This document shows positions 9,576-18,471 of a stretch of DNA of 64,000 nt, piece by piece. Positions within the stretch are counted from its first letter, which is position 1. Every line of letters begins with the position of its first letter. Source of the stretch: an uncultured Porphyromonadaceae bacterium. GTDB lineage: Bacteria > Bacteroidota > Bacteroidia > Bacteroidales > Muribaculaceae. The notes under the pieces were generated by a model that was not told the origin of the DNA, searched no databases, and saw only the letters and a program-made list of their open reading frames with translations. Location of the stretch: assembly GCA_900541835.1 (NCBI GenBank), contig UQLL01000002.1:87361-151360 (forward strand), read 5' to 3'. The position numbers and the translations under genes are program-made.

Positions 9576-10457
9576 ATGGATACCAACGAGCTGCTGCGTA
9601 AGGTACGGCGCATCGAGATCAAGACGCGCGGGCTGAGCCAGGACGTCTTCGCCGGCGCATACCACTCCGCCTTCAAGGGGCGCGGCATGACCTTCGCCGA
9701 GGTCCGCGAGTACCAGTACGGCGACGACGTCCGCGACATCAACTGGAACGTCACCGCGCGACACGGCAAGCCATACGTCAAGATCTACGAGGAGGAGCGC
9801 GAGCTCACCCTCATGCTCCTCGTCGACGTCTCCGCCTCCCGCAACTTCGGCGCGGTGGGGGAAACCAAGAAAGAGATGATGGCCGAGATAGCCGCCACAC
9901 TCGCCTTCTCGTCGCTCCAGAACAAGGACAAGGTGGGCGTCATCTTCTTCTCCGACAAGGTGGAGAAGTACATCCCCCCGAAGAAGGGCCTGAGCCACGT
10001 GCTGCTCATCATCCGCGAGATCATCAACCTCGAGCCCCGGGACCCCGGCACCGACATCTCCGCCGCCCTGCGCTTCCTCAACACCGTCGTCAAGAAGCGC
10101 TCAGTGGCCTTCCTGCTCAGCGACTTCATCGACTCCCACCCCTGGCTCGACCCCATGCGCATCGCCGCGCGCAAGCACGACCTGGCCGCCATACAGGTCT
10201 ACGACAGGCGCGACGCCCAGATGCCCGACGTCGGGCTCGTCCGACTGCGCGACATGGAGACCAGCCAGACCCGCTGGGCCGACACCTCCTCCAAGCGAGT
10301 CCGCACAGCCTACAACCAGCTGTGGTACCGGCGCCAGCAGCAGCTACGCGCCGACGCCATCGCCTGCGGACTCGACGTCGCCACCATCTCCACCGACGAG
10401 GACTTCGTGCGCCAGCTCCTCGCGCTCTTCCACCGCCGCATGGCACGCAGACACTGA
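9576..10457 (+). CDS. DUF58 domain protein of the Bat operon
   Basis: The protein has 293 residues. The segment GRGMTFAEVREYQYGDDVRDINW (~35-57) is the DUF58 hallmark, followed by a von Willebrand-A-like core in which LLVDVSASRNFG (~83-94) replaces the full metal-site motif DxSxS. No membrane segment is present. DUF58 proteins accompany MoxR ATPases almost everywhere and are presumed to be clients or partners. The gene lies 12 bases after the MoxR gene and 1 base before the next one, so it is tightly coupled. Confidence 0.85.
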   Translation: MDTNELLRKVRRIEIKTRGLSQDVFAGAYHSAFKGRGMTFAEVREYQYGDDVRDINWNVTARHGKPYVKIYEEERELTLMLLVDVSASRNFGAVGETKKEMMAEIAATLAFSSLQNKDKVGVIFFSDKVEKYIPPKKGLSHVLLIIREIINLEPRDPGTDISAALRFLNTVVKKRSVAFLLSDFIDSHPWLDPMRIAARKHDLAAIQVYDRRDAQMPDVGLVRLRDMETSQTRWADTSSKRVRTAYNQLWYRRQQQLRADAIACGLDVATISTDEDFVRQLLALFHRRMARRH

Positions 10458-10458
10458 A

Positions 10459-11487
10459 ATGTACAGACACACCACACATAATGCATACAGGCTCACGCTG
10501 CTGCTCTGCCTGGGAGTGCTCTCGGCTCTCGGCTCCCGCCTCTCGGCAAGGCCGGAGCTGACGGCGAGGCTCGACAGCGGCACCATGGTCATGGGCCACA
10601 TCGGCTACCTACACGCCCAGGTAGTGCTCGACCGCGGCCAGCAGCTCCGCTTCCCCCTGCTCGAACAGGCCACCGGGGATGGCATCGCGCCCCTCGTCGG
10701 CGACACCATCGAGCTCCGCTCCACCTTCAGCCGCGACACCGTGCCCCTCGGCGGGCAGCGCATACAGGTCAACTGCCACATCCCCATCCAGCCCTGGGTG
10801 CCCGGCACGTACCTGCTCCCCGCCATCACCGTGCTCGTCGGCAACGATTCCGCCACCTCCCAGCCCGTCGCACTCAAAGTCACAGGCCCCGAGGTGACCG
10901 CCAACGACACCATATCCCCCTCCGTCGGCCCCCTGCCGCCCTACGCCACCAGGATGCAGAAACTCTCCGACGCCCTGCCGGACGTCATCTACTACTGGTG
11001 GTGGCTGATACTGCTCATCCTGCTGGCCATCGGCGCAGCCGCATGGATAGTCCTCAAGCGCCGAGGGAAAAGACTCCCCTGGACCAGGCCCAAACCCGTC
11101 ACGCCCCCCTACGAGCTTGCCATGCAGCGCCTGAGCGCCCTCAAGGCATCCGGGCTGGCCGACCAGGCCGACTCCAAGCCCTACTTCACCCGGCTCAGCG
11201 ACATCCTCCGCGAGTACCTGGCCGGACGCTTCTCCATCAACGCCATGGAGATGACCACGCAGCAGATACGCGGAGCCGTACGCAACAGCCCCGACGCCAA
11301 GCCGGGCCTCCGGCACATCGACACCGTCCTCGACATGGCCGACTTCGTCAAGTTCGCCCGCTTCGCCGCCCTCCCCGACGACAAGGTGGCCGCCTTCACC
11401 AACGTCCTCCAGTTCGTGGAGCAGACCAGGCCTGCGCCCACATCAGACAAGTCGGACCCGTCCGACCAAGCACCCCGTAAGCCATGA
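10459..11487 (+). CDS. DUF4381-like single-pass membrane protein of the Bat operon
   Basis: The protein has 342 residues. A signal peptide-like N-terminus (~12-32), a periplasmic beta-rich domain (~33-165), one transmembrane helix (YYWWWLILLILLAIGAAAWIV, ~176-196) and a cytoplasmic helical domain (~215-320) with the LREYLAGRF motif are seen. This is the architecture of DUF4381-like proteins placed between DUF58 and BatA in such operons. It overlaps batA by four bases (ATGA). The last ~18 residues are low-complexity Pro/Ser/Asp. The molecular role is unknown; it presumably belongs to the envelope-spanning Bat complex. Confidence 0.65.
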   Translation: MYRHTTHNAYRLTLLLCLGVLSALGSRLSARPELTARLDSGTMVMGHIGYLHAQVVLDRGQQLRFPLLEQATGDGIAPLVGDTIELRSTFSRDTVPLGGQRIQVNCHIPIQPWVPGTYLLPAITVLVGNDSATSQPVALKVTGPEVTANDTISPSVGPLPPYATRMQKLSDALPDVIYYWWWLILLILLAIGAAAWIVLKRRGKRLPWTRPKPVTPPYELAMQRLSALKASGLADQADSKPYFTRLSDILREYLAGRFSINAMEMTTQQIRGAVRNSPDAKPGLRHIDTVLDMADFVKFARFAALPDDKVAAFTNVLQFVEQTRPAPTSDKSDPSDQAPRKP

Positions 11488-12458
11488 CCTTCAAGACCCC
11501 GCAACTGCTCTGGCTGCTGACGGCGTTCATACCCCTCATAGCCTACTACGCCTGGAAGTACCGCAACGCCAGCCCCACCCTCGGCGTCAGCACCACCCAC
11601 GCCTTCTCCAGGCTCCCGGTGAGCTGGAAAGTCCATGCCAACCACCTCCTGTTCGCCTTGCGCCTGGGCTGCCTGGGCTGCGTCATCGTGGCCCTTGCCT
11701 GCCCCATGCGCCACGACGTCTCCTCGTCGGCCTCGGTCGAAGGCACCGACATCGCCCTGGCCCTCGACATCTCCGGCTCCATGATGACCCCCGACGTCAG
11801 GCCCAACCGCCTCGGCGCGGCCATCGACGTCGCCTCGTCCTTCGTCAACGCCCGCGAGAGCGACAACATGGCCCTCGTGGTCTTCTCCGGCGAGTCCCTC
11901 TCCCTGCTCCCCCTGACCAACGACCGCACCGCACTGCTCGCAGAGCTCAAGCAAGTGCAGCCCGGCATGCTTGCCGACGGCACCGCAATCGGCGACGGAC
12001 TCACCTCCGCCATCAACCGCATCATCCCCGGCAAGGCGAAGTCGAAGTCCGTAATCCTCATCACCGACGGCTCCAACAACGCCGGAGAGGTGTCCCCATC
12101 CATCGCCGCCGAGATAGCCAGGCAGAAAGGCATCCGCGTCTACACCATCGGCATAGGCACCAACGGCAACTTCCGCGTCCGCGACTCCTTCGGCTTCGAG
12201 ACCAACATGGAGACCTCCATCGACGAAGGCACCCTCCGCCAGATTGCCGCACAGACCGGCGGCAAGTACTTCCGCGCCCGCGACAAGGACGTGCTCGAAG
12301 ACGTCTTCGCCGAGATAGACCAGCTCGAAAAGACCCGCCTCGAAGTGCAGCGCCACACCACCGCCGAGATCGACATCATGCCCTGGCTGCTGGCGGCCCT
12401 CTGCTGCCTGGCCCTCGAAGTCGTCCTCCGCCACACCCTCCTCCGCCGAATTCCCTGA
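11484..12458 (+). CDS. batA: BatA, membrane von Willebrand factor A protein
   Basis: The 324-residue protein has two N-terminal hydrophobic segments (~7-22 and ~55-72), a VWA domain (~90-285) and a C-terminal membrane helix (~296-314). The metal-ion-dependent adhesion site is complete: DISGS at ~95-99, the Thr region in GTAIGDGL and the later ITDGSNN. BatA is reported to contribute to aerotolerance in Bacteroides fragilis, although the mechanism is unresolved. It starts inside the preceding gene and is five bases upstream of batB. Confidence 0.85.
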   Translation: MTFKTPQLLWLLTAFIPLIAYYAWKYRNASPTLGVSTTHAFSRLPVSWKVHANHLLFALRLGCLGCVIVALACPMRHDVSSSASVEGTDIALALDISGSMMTPDVRPNRLGAAIDVASSFVNARESDNMALVVFSGESLSLLPLTNDRTALLAELKQVQPGMLADGTAIGDGLTSAINRIIPGKAKSKSVILITDGSNNAGEVSPSIAAEIARQKGIRVYTIGIGTNGNFRVRDSFGFETNMETSIDEGTLRQIAAQTGGKYFRARDKDVLEDVFAEIDQLEKTRLEVQRHTTAEIDIMPWLLAALCCLALEVVLRHTLLRRIP

Positions 12459-12463
12459 CAGCC

Positions 12464-13495
12464 ATGTTCACATTAGGATATCCGTTCAACCTGCTGTACC
12501 TTCTCCTGGTGCCCCTGTGCGTGCTCTGCTACGCGTGGGGCCGCCACTGGCGCCGCCGCGCACTGCGCCGCTTCGGCAAGCCCGCGTCCACGAAGCCCCT
12601 GATGCCCGACGTCTCCCCGTACAAGCCCCCCGTCAAGATCACCCTCCAGATGCTCGCCCTGGCGCTCCTCACAGTTGCCTTCGCGCGCCCCTGGGGAGGG
12701 CTCAAAGAGTCCCAGTACGACAAGACCGGCATAGAAGTCGTCATCGCCGTCGACGCCTCCAACTCCATGCTCGCGCCCATCGACGCCGACCACCCCGGCT
12801 CACAGCGCATGCGCACCGCCAAGCTCATGCTCGAGCGCCTCATCGACCGCCTCGACCAGGACCGCGTAGGACTCATCGTCTACGCCGGCAACGCGCACAC
12901 CCTCATCCCCGTCACCTCCGACTTCCTGTCGGCCAAGACCTTCCTGGGCACCATAGACCCGCAGCAGATCTCGCAGCAAGGCACCAACATCGCCGCCGCC
13001 CTCGACGAGGCCGGCAGGGCGTTCGGCCCGCGCCGCGACATCGGCCGCGCCGTGATCCTCATCACCGACGCCGAAGACCTCGACGACCAGCAGGCCGCCA
13101 TCGCGGCAGTGAAGAACCTGGCCAAGAACAAGATACAGGTCGACGTGGTAGGCGTAGGCTCCTCGCAGCCCGTCACCATCCCCACCCCCGACGGCCCGTT
13201 CACCGACGACCAGGGACAAGTCGTGCAAACCGCCCTCAACGAGCAGCTCGCCGCCGAACTCGCCAAGGCCGGCGGAGGAGTGTACGTCAACGCCTCCGGC
13301 CCGGACGCGCTGCCCGACCTGCAGCGCCAGCTCGACACCCTGCAGAAACGCTCCATGGAAGGCTCCCGCCTCGCCCTCCACGAAGAGCTGTACCACATCT
13401 TCCTCTGGATAGCCCTCGGCCTGCTCATAGCCGACGCACTCATCCTCGACCGCTCCATCTCCTGGCTCGACCGCATCAACTTCTTCAGAAAGTAG
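12464..13495 (+). CDS. batB: BatB, membrane von Willebrand factor A protein
   Basis: The 343-residue paralogue of BatA has an N-terminal membrane region (~5-20, ~60-77), a VWA domain (~92-300) and a C-terminal helix (~308-328). The metal-site motif reads DASNSM (~97-102), so a conservative variant of DxSxS that keeps both serines. GTNIAAALDEA and ITDAEDLDD supply the remaining metal ligands. The usual order in Bacteroidales, BatA then BatB then the TPR protein BatC, is kept. Eight bases separate it from batC. Confidence 0.85.
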   Translation: MFTLGYPFNLLYLLLVPLCVLCYAWGRHWRRRALRRFGKPASTKPLMPDVSPYKPPVKITLQMLALALLTVAFARPWGGLKESQYDKTGIEVVIAVDASNSMLAPIDADHPGSQRMRTAKLMLERLIDRLDQDRVGLIVYAGNAHTLIPVTSDFLSAKTFLGTIDPQQISQQGTNIAAALDEAGRAFGPRRDIGRAVILITDAEDLDDQQAAIAAVKNLAKNKIQVDVVGVGSSQPVTIPTPDGPFTDDQGQVVQTALNEQLAAELAKAGGGVYVNASGPDALPDLQRQLDTLQKRSMEGSRLALHEELYHIFLWIALGLLIADALILDRSISWLDRINFFRK

Positions 13496-13503
13496 GCCCG
13501 CAA

Positions 13504-14277
13504 ATGAACCGCACACTCACGTACCTCATACCCCTGCTCCTCCTCTGCTCCTGCGCCCGGGAAGACGCCCCCGCGCCCCAGGCGCAGAGCAACCGCAAAG
13601 AGCGCCAGCACATAATGAAAGGCAACGCCGAGTTCGCCGAGGGCGACTACGCCGCCGCCGCCGAGTCCTACGGCAGGGCCCGCCAGGCCAACCCCTCGTC
13701 CCCCGAGGCCACCTTCAACCAGGCCGTCGCCACCATGACCCTGGCCGAAGCCAGGCTCGCAAAGCTCGCAAAGGACCAGCAGCCCGACTCCGCGACCCTG
13801 CAGCTCGAAGACGCCGCCACGCAGCTCTACCTCGCGGCCGCCCAGATGCGGACAAGAGACACCCCCCCCGTGGCCGCCTACGCCTGCTACAACCTCGCCA
13901 ACCACCACTTCCTGCGCGACAAGCTCGACCAGGCCGAAGACATGTACAAGGAGGCCCTCCGCCTCCTCCCCGCCTTCGACGACGCCCGGCGCAACCTCCG
14001 CATCACACAGCTCAAGAAACAGCAGCAGGACAAGGACAAGGACAAGGACAAGCAGCAGGACCAGGACAAGCAACAGGACCAGAACAAGCAACAGGACCAG
14101 AACAAGGACCAGGACAAGGACCAGGATAAGGATCGGCAGCAGCAACAGCAGCCCCCGCAGATGAACTCCCAGGGCATCCTCAACGCCAACAACGCCAAAG
14201 AGCAGGCCACCCGCGCCCGCCTCGACCGCCAGCGCCAGAAGCGCTCCCAGTCCGCCCCCCGCGGCAAGAACTGGTAA
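13504..14277 (+). CDS. batC: BatC, TPR lipoprotein
   Basis: The 257-residue protein begins with a lipoprotein signal (LLLLCSC, lipidated Cys ~17), then TPR-like helices (~35-75 and ~110-175, with AYACYNLANHHFLRDKLDQAEDMYKEAL). The C-terminal third is a Lys/Asp/Gln low-complexity tract encoded by imperfect GACAAG and CAGGAC repeats, followed by a basic tail ending GKNW. The start at ATG 13504 gives the lipobox; the frame also stays open far upstream, but that part overlaps batB in another frame and has no protein-like composition. It probably holds the Bat complex together at the membrane surface. Confidence 0.85.
   Translation: MNRTLTYLIPLLLLCSCAREDAPAPQAQSNRKERQHIMKGNAEFAEGDYAAAAESYGRARQANPSSPEATFNQAVATMTLAEARLAKLAKDQQPDSATLQLEDAATQLYLAAAQMRTRDTPPVAAYACYNLANHHFLRDKLDQAEDMYKEALRLLPAFDDARRNLRITQLKKQQQDKDKDKDKQQDQDKQQDQNKQQDQNKDQDKDQDKDRQQQQQPPQMNSQGILNANNAKEQATRARLDRQRQKRSQSAPRGKNW
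14029..14140 (+). repeat. Low-complexity tandem repeat inside batC
   Basis: Short units built from AAGGAC, AAGCAACAGGACCAG and GACCAG repeat here, including two adjacent copies of an 18-base unit containing AACAAGCAACAGGACCAG. They encode a Lys/Asp/Gln tract and could vary in length by slippage. Confidence 0.8.
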
Positions 14278-14292
14278 CCGCCCGACAAAAGC

Positions 14293-16086
14293 ATGAAAAC
14301 CGCACGCACCCACATACTCCTCATCCTGCTGGCACTCGCCGCCGTGTGCCACGCCGCCACCGTGCGCCTCGCCCTCGAAGGCCGCGGACAGGTCTACGAA
14401 GGACAGACCTTCAACATCAAGGTCCTGTGCAACGGCGTCCGCGGAGACTTCCCCGCCGACTACTCCATCCCCGGCGCCAAGCTCCTCTACGTAGCCGACT
14501 ACTCCGGCACCTTCGGCGTCAACGGGCACGTCACCCGCGAGGCCGGATACATGCTCACCGTCAAGTGCTACAAGGCCGGCACCCTGTCCATCCCCCCCGT
14601 AAGCATCGGCGGCACACGCTCCAACGCACTGACTGTCAAAGTCCTCGACCAGAACGCCCGCGGCCGGCTTCCCGGCTACGCGCAGCCACAGTCCTCCAGC
14701 CAGCCCGACCCCGGCGGCGCCCCCTCCCGCCGGCAGGCAGGGCCGCGCTTCATCGGAAAGGGCAACGAGAACCTGTTCATGGTGGCGTCCCTGAACCGCA
14801 CCACCGCCTACGAGCAGCAGGCGCTCGTATACACCGTCAAGCTATACTCCTCATTCGCCAACATACACTTCCTCGGTGCCACCGAGGCCCCCAAGTTCAA
14901 CGGCTTCACCCTCGAGGAAGACAACCCCAAGGTAGAGAGCCTCCACTTCGAGTCATACAAAGGGCGCCAGTACGCCTGCGCCGTCATAGCCCGCTACATC
15001 ATCTTCCCCCAGATGACAGGGCGCCTCACCATCCAGGGCAACCGCTACACCGTCACCGCCGAGGCCCGGCAGGAATACTGGGACCCCTTCTGGGGCAACA
15101 TCTCCTACGGCAAGCCCGTGCAGCTCGCAGTCCAGCCCAACGACCTCACAGTCGACGTCCGCCCCCTGCCCCGGCCGCAGCCCGCAGGCTTCAGCGGCGG
15201 CGTCGGCAAGTTCTCCATCGCCGCCGCCATGCCCAACCAGCGCCTGGCCACCAACCAGGCCGCCAGCATCATATACACCGTCACCGGCACCGGCAACATC
15301 AAGTACGTCACCCTGCCCGACCTGGCCAAGACCCTCCCCGCCCAGTTCGACGCCTCCACCCCCACGCCCGAAGTCAAGGCCGGCCCCAACGGCTCCACCG
15401 TCGCCGGCACCGTACGCTTCGACTGCTCCATCATGCCCATGCAGGAAGGCACATACACCATCCCGCCGGCAGAGCTCATATACTTCAACCCCGAGACCGG
15501 GAAATACGAGACCGCCCGCTCGCGCTCCTTCAAAGTCACCGTGGCCAAAGGCAAGTCCGCAGGAGCCGGCGCCGGACACCTCCTCAAGCCCGACACCGGG
15601 CTGATGCCCTATCCCGAGTCTCCCGGCTCCCGCTTTGTCGGCTCCCCGTGGTACTGGCTCATGTACCCCGCCGCCCTGCTCGCGGCCCTGCTCGTGCTGT
15701 GGCTGAGCCTGCGCCACCGCCGCCGCCGGGCCGACACCCAGGGCCTGCTCGAGCGCCGCGCACGGCGCCTCAGCGACCGCCTGCTCCGCCACGCACGCCG
15801 CAGCCTCCGCGCCGGCGACCGCGACCGCTTCTTCACCCAGACCCTCGAGGCCCTGTGGGGATACGCCGCCCACAAGATGCGCATGCCCGGCTCCGAGATG
15901 CAGCGCGCCAACATCCAGGCGCAGTTCGCCGCGCACAACGTGCCCCAGGCCGTCATCGACCGCTTCATCGCCCTGCTCGACGCATGCGAGGAGGCCCGAT
16001 ACGCCGCCGCGGCCCTCGACATGCCCGCCGTGTACGAAGAAGCCTCACAGGTAATCCGCGCCATCGATTCCGACTACAAGAAATGA
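14293..16086 (+). CDS. batD: BatD, periplasmic aerotolerance protein
   Basis: The 597-residue protein has a cleavable signal peptide (~1-21, CHA-A), several beta-sandwich repeats in the periplasm (~22-445), one transmembrane helix (~451-474) next to an Arg-rich stretch, and a cytoplasmic helical tail (~480-597). The opening module (VYEGQTFNIKVLCNG) and the repeated domains match the BatD oxygen-tolerance family in length and layout. A Ser/Pro-rich linker (~135-150) separates the first domain. It overlaps batE by four bases. Confidence 0.87.
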   Translation: MKTARTHILLILLALAAVCHAATVRLALEGRGQVYEGQTFNIKVLCNGVRGDFPADYSIPGAKLLYVADYSGTFGVNGHVTREAGYMLTVKCYKAGTLSIPPVSIGGTRSNALTVKVLDQNARGRLPGYAQPQSSSQPDPGGAPSRRQAGPRFIGKGNENLFMVASLNRTTAYEQQALVYTVKLYSSFANIHFLGATEAPKFNGFTLEEDNPKVESLHFESYKGRQYACAVIARYIIFPQMTGRLTIQGNRYTVTAEARQEYWDPFWGNISYGKPVQLAVQPNDLTVDVRPLPRPQPAGFSGGVGKFSIAAAMPNQRLATNQAASIIYTVTGTGNIKYVTLPDLAKTLPAQFDASTPTPEVKAGPNGSTVAGTVRFDCSIMPMQEGTYTIPPAELIYFNPETGKYETARSRSFKVTVAKGKSAGAGAGHLLKPDTGLMPYPESPGSRFVGSPWYWLMYPAALLAALLVLWLSLRHRRRRADTQGLLERRARRLSDRLLRHARRSLRAGDRDRFFTQTLEALWGYAAHKMRMPGSEMQRANIQAQFAAHNVPQAVIDRFIALLDACEEARYAAAALDMPAVYEEASQVIRAIDSDYKK

Positions 16087-16904
16087 AGAACCTCGCCACC
16101 CTCATACTCGCCCTGCTGACCGCCCTCGCCGCCCCGGCAGCAGCCGCCCCCGGCAGCGGCCCGTCCGGCCAGACCCTCCGCGTCGCCGACTCCCTGTACG
16201 CCGCAAAAGACTACACCCAGGCCATCCTCCACTACCGGAAGGCCACGGAAGAGACCGCCCCCTGCGCAGCCCTGTACTTCAACCTCGGCAACGCCGCAAT
16301 GCAGGCCAACCGCTACGGCGACGCCATGGTGGCCTACCAGCGCGCCGCGGCCCTCGACCCCGCCAACGCCCGCATACGCAACAACATAGCCTACCTGCAG
16401 CAGAAAGTCGACGACCGCAACACCGCGGCCCTCGGCAGCCGCCGGGGCGACCTCCGCCATGCAGAGCCGTCGGGCCTGGACGCCCTGTGGACCTCCATCA
16501 CCGCCCACCACTCCGCCGCCCTGTGGGGATGGCTGGGCTTCTCCTGCTTCCTGCTCCTGCTCGCCGGCCTGCTCTGCTACATCCTCAGCCCGAGCGTGCT
16601 CGCGCGCAAGACAGGCTTCTTCGCATCCCTGGTCCTGCTGGCCGCCACAGTGCTTTTCGGCATCTTCACAGCAGGCGCCCGCAACCACTGGCAGCAGCGC
16701 CGGGAGTGCGTCGTCACCGCCTACTCCGCACAGCTCCTCCCCAAGCCCGACAAGGACGCGAAGGCCGAGGTGCCCCCCCTGGCAGCCGGAACACTCCTGA
16801 CACTGCCCGAAAACGACACCCCGGCACCCGACGGCTGGGTCTACGTCCGCCTCAACCCCGCCACCGCAGGCTGGCTCCCCATTTCCGACCTCACCATGCT
16901 CTGA
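16083..16904 (+). CDS. batE: BatE, TPR and SH3-like membrane protein
   Basis: The 273-residue protein has a signal peptide (~1-22), two to three TPR units (~30-105; LYFNLGNAAMQANRYGDAMVAY is a good TPR), two membrane helices (~145-168 and ~176-200) and a C-terminal SH3-like domain (~205-273) ending in GWLPISDL, typical of bacterial SH3 folds. The start ATG overlaps the batD stop (ATGA). It closes the Bat operon; the following gene is convergent. I see no strong hairpin terminator in the ~75 bases after the stop. Confidence 0.85.
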   Translation: MKNLATLILALLTALAAPAAAAPGSGPSGQTLRVADSLYAAKDYTQAILHYRKATEETAPCAALYFNLGNAAMQANRYGDAMVAYQRAAALDPANARIRNNIAYLQQKVDDRNTAALGSRRGDLRHAEPSGLDALWTSITAHHSAALWGWLGFSCFLLLLAGLLCYILSPSVLARKTGFFASLVLLAATVLFGIFTAGARNHWQQRRECVVTAYSAQLLPKPDKDAKAEVPPLAAGTLLTLPENDTPAPDGWVYVRLNPATAGWLPISDLTML

Positions 16905-16981
16905 CACGGCCGCAAAAAAACAACGTGAAAGGCCCTGCCACGCAACACGCTAAGACACAGCCACTTGCACTTTTTCATTTT

Positions 16982-18130
16982 TCACGCTGTCTTGCCGGGT
17001 CCCCGTGCCGCGGCCTTTACCATCTTGGCGGCAGTGCCCAGGCTGATGCCACAGGCCTGCGCTATCACCTCGTACTTCACCCCGTTTTCCCGGAGCGCGA
17101 CCACGATTTTCTCCAGCGGGTTCCCCAGCGGACGCCGAGACGCAGCCTGCTGCTGTTCCCCCTTCAGGATCTCCCGCTCCACCCCGTTGCCTGTGGTGTG
17201 GAAGCCCAGGAAGCCCGTGTCGCCATCCTTGCGCAGCTCCATCAGCAGCACATTGTTCTCGTCGAATCGCACCTGCCCCAGCCTGCACTTGAGCTGCTTG
17301 AGGTAGCGCATGTCCTTGCTGCCTGGCACGAATCCCACCGCGAAAATCGAGTCGAAGAAGTTGAACAGGCGCTTCGAGCCGCCCAGGTCGTTCTGCGTCA
17401 GCGCCATCGCCATGTCGCGCTTGGGAGTGTGCGCCAGCAGCAGCACCGACACCCCCGACTTCTCCGCCAGGTCCTTGAGCCCGAACAGGAACAGGGTGGC
17501 GTCCAGGCCCGTCTCCGACTGCGGACACAGAGCCGTAAGGTTGTCGATGATCACCGCCCGCGCACCCGTCGCCGACACGTCCGCCTGGATGCGCTCGAAC
17601 GCCCTCTGCGCCGAACGGGCACCCAGCAGCATGCCGTAGTCCGTGCGCGGGCGGAGCAGGTTCTCGTGGAACGCGTACGGCTCCCCGCCGTCGGACATGT
17701 AACGCTGCCCCACCATGTCGTCCTGCATCTCGAAGTCGTAGTAGAGCACCTTGCGCTCCAGCTCGGCCACCGCCTGGCCTATCTGCACGGCCAGTATCGA
17801 CTTGCCCACGTTGGAGTCGGCGAACAGGCACGCCACCTCCCCCTCGTACCACAGGCTGCCGAACAGGCACACTGGCTTCTTCCCCCTGGCCACCGCTATC
17901 GACGCCGCGAACGTGTTCACCTCCGGCGAACCCGAGGCGCGCTCCGCGGCCTTGCGCGCCTCGCGCTCCTTCAGCTCCGCGGCCATGCGGTCCTTCTCCT
18001 CGCTCTGCTTCTCCAGCAGCTTCTTACGCATGTCCACCAGCCGCAGCGAGGGCGTGCGCTTCACCGGTGCCGGACGCACAGACCTGTCCGGCGTCCAGAC
18101 TAATTTCCCATTTTCGTCTCTTTCAATCAT
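16982..18130 (-). CDS. RepA/RecA-like AAA ATPase with C-terminal helix-turn-helix
   Basis: The 382-residue protein has a basic helical N-terminus (~25-65), a RecA-like ATPase core with Walker A ADSNVGKS (~104-111), Walker B AVIIDNLT (~192-199) and a LAHTPKR motif (~232-238), and a C-terminal tail with a helix-turn-helix-like segment (YEVIAQACGISLGTAAKM, ~350-367). The core resembles the hexameric RepA ATPases of plasmids and integrative elements. Such genes usually sit with primase, excisionase and mobilisation genes; here none is adjacent. It may be a relic or a domesticated copy, or its RNA/DNA partner is the repeat-rich tract just upstream. Confidence 0.7.
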   Translation of the reverse strand: MIERDENGKLVWTPDRSVRPAPVKRTPSLRLVDMRKKLLEKQSEEKDRMAAELKEREARKAAERASGSPEVNTFAASIAVARGKKPVCLFGSLWYEGEVACLFADSNVGKSILAVQIGQAVAELERKVLYYDFEMQDDMVGQRYMSDGGEPYAFHENLLRPRTDYGMLLGARSAQRAFERIQADVSATGARAVIIDNLTALCPQSETGLDATLFLFGLKDLAEKSGVSVLLLAHTPKRDMAMALTQNDLGGSKRLFNFFDSIFAVGFVPGSKDMRYLKQLKCRLGQVRFDENNVLLMELRKDGDTGFLGFHTTGNGVEREILKGEQQQAASRRPLGNPLEKIVVALRENGVKYEVIAQACGISLGTAAKMVKAAARGPGKTA

Positions 18131-18170
18131 AATTACTGTTGATTTAATATTGAGTTTCGATTTATCGCTG

Positions 18171-18178
18171 CAAAGTTA
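18171..18178 (-). promoter_or_regulatory. Promoter -7 box for the RepA-like ATPase
   Basis: On the minus strand it reads TAACTTTG, 40 bases before the ATG at 18130. A TTTGG block about 20 bases further upstream (18198-18202) could serve as the -33 element. Confidence 0.65.
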
Positions 18179-18317
18179 AGAATAAATTCCGATATATCCA
18201 AATCAAATTTAAGATTCACACAGGACACACAACCCTCCTTCCCAAATGAACGTGAAAATGAAAAGTGCTAAGTAGTTATTCTACAGCAAGTTACAGACGC
18301 TTGATTTTCACCCCTGC

Positions 18318-18343
18318 TTTCACTGAATATTATTTCAGTGAAA
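18318..18343. promoter_or_regulatory. Operator-like inverted repeat
   Basis: TTTCACTGAA (18318-18327) and TTCAGTGAAA (18334-18343) are perfect 10-bp arms with a 6-base spacer. They lie 26 bases upstream of the plus-strand -7 box at 18369, so a bound dimer would occupy or abut its -33 region. Confidence 0.5.
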
Positions 18344-18368
18344 ACTTGCATATGTCCGAAAATTGTCG

Positions 18369-18376
18369 TAACTTTG
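18369..18376 (+). promoter_or_regulatory. Promoter -7 box with no gene behind it
   Basis: TAACTTTG is followed by CAGTGTCAAAC, nearly the same start region as the prophage promoter at 45644 (TAACTTTG then TAGTGTCAAAC). It would transcribe the direct repeats and palindromes at 18383-18646. Confidence 0.5.
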
Positions 18377-18382
18377 CAGTGT

Positions 18383-18471
18383 CAAACCGGCAACCCCGGA
18401 GCAACCCCTCCGCGAACTGTAGGGACGCTCCCTGGAGCGTCCGCCACGATCGGACAAACCGGCAACCCCGG
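18383..18471 (+). repeat. 17-bp direct repeats flanking a REP-like palindrome
   Basis: CAAACCGGCAACCCCGG occurs at 18383-18399 and again at 18455-18471, with the palindrome of 18404-18442 between them. Confidence 0.75.
18404..18442 (+). repeat. REP-like palindrome, copy 2, with 16-base lead-in
   Basis: GGACGCTCC (18423-18431), CT, GGAGCGTCC (18434-18442), preceded by ACCCCTCCGCGAACTG. The same lead-in and a degraded palindrome recur inside the coding sequence at 19151-19189. Confidence 0.75.

Noticed and set aside
12517..13503. A frame joining batB sequence to batC as one longer protein
   Set aside because: The upstream part is an out-of-frame reading of batB; the lipoprotein signal at 13504 marks the real start of batC.
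14029..14140. Tandem repeats in batC considered as a CRISPR-like array
   Set aside because: Units are 6-18 bases, contiguous without spacers and in frame with a Lys/Asp/Gln protein tract. No CRISPR array or cas gene is in the window.
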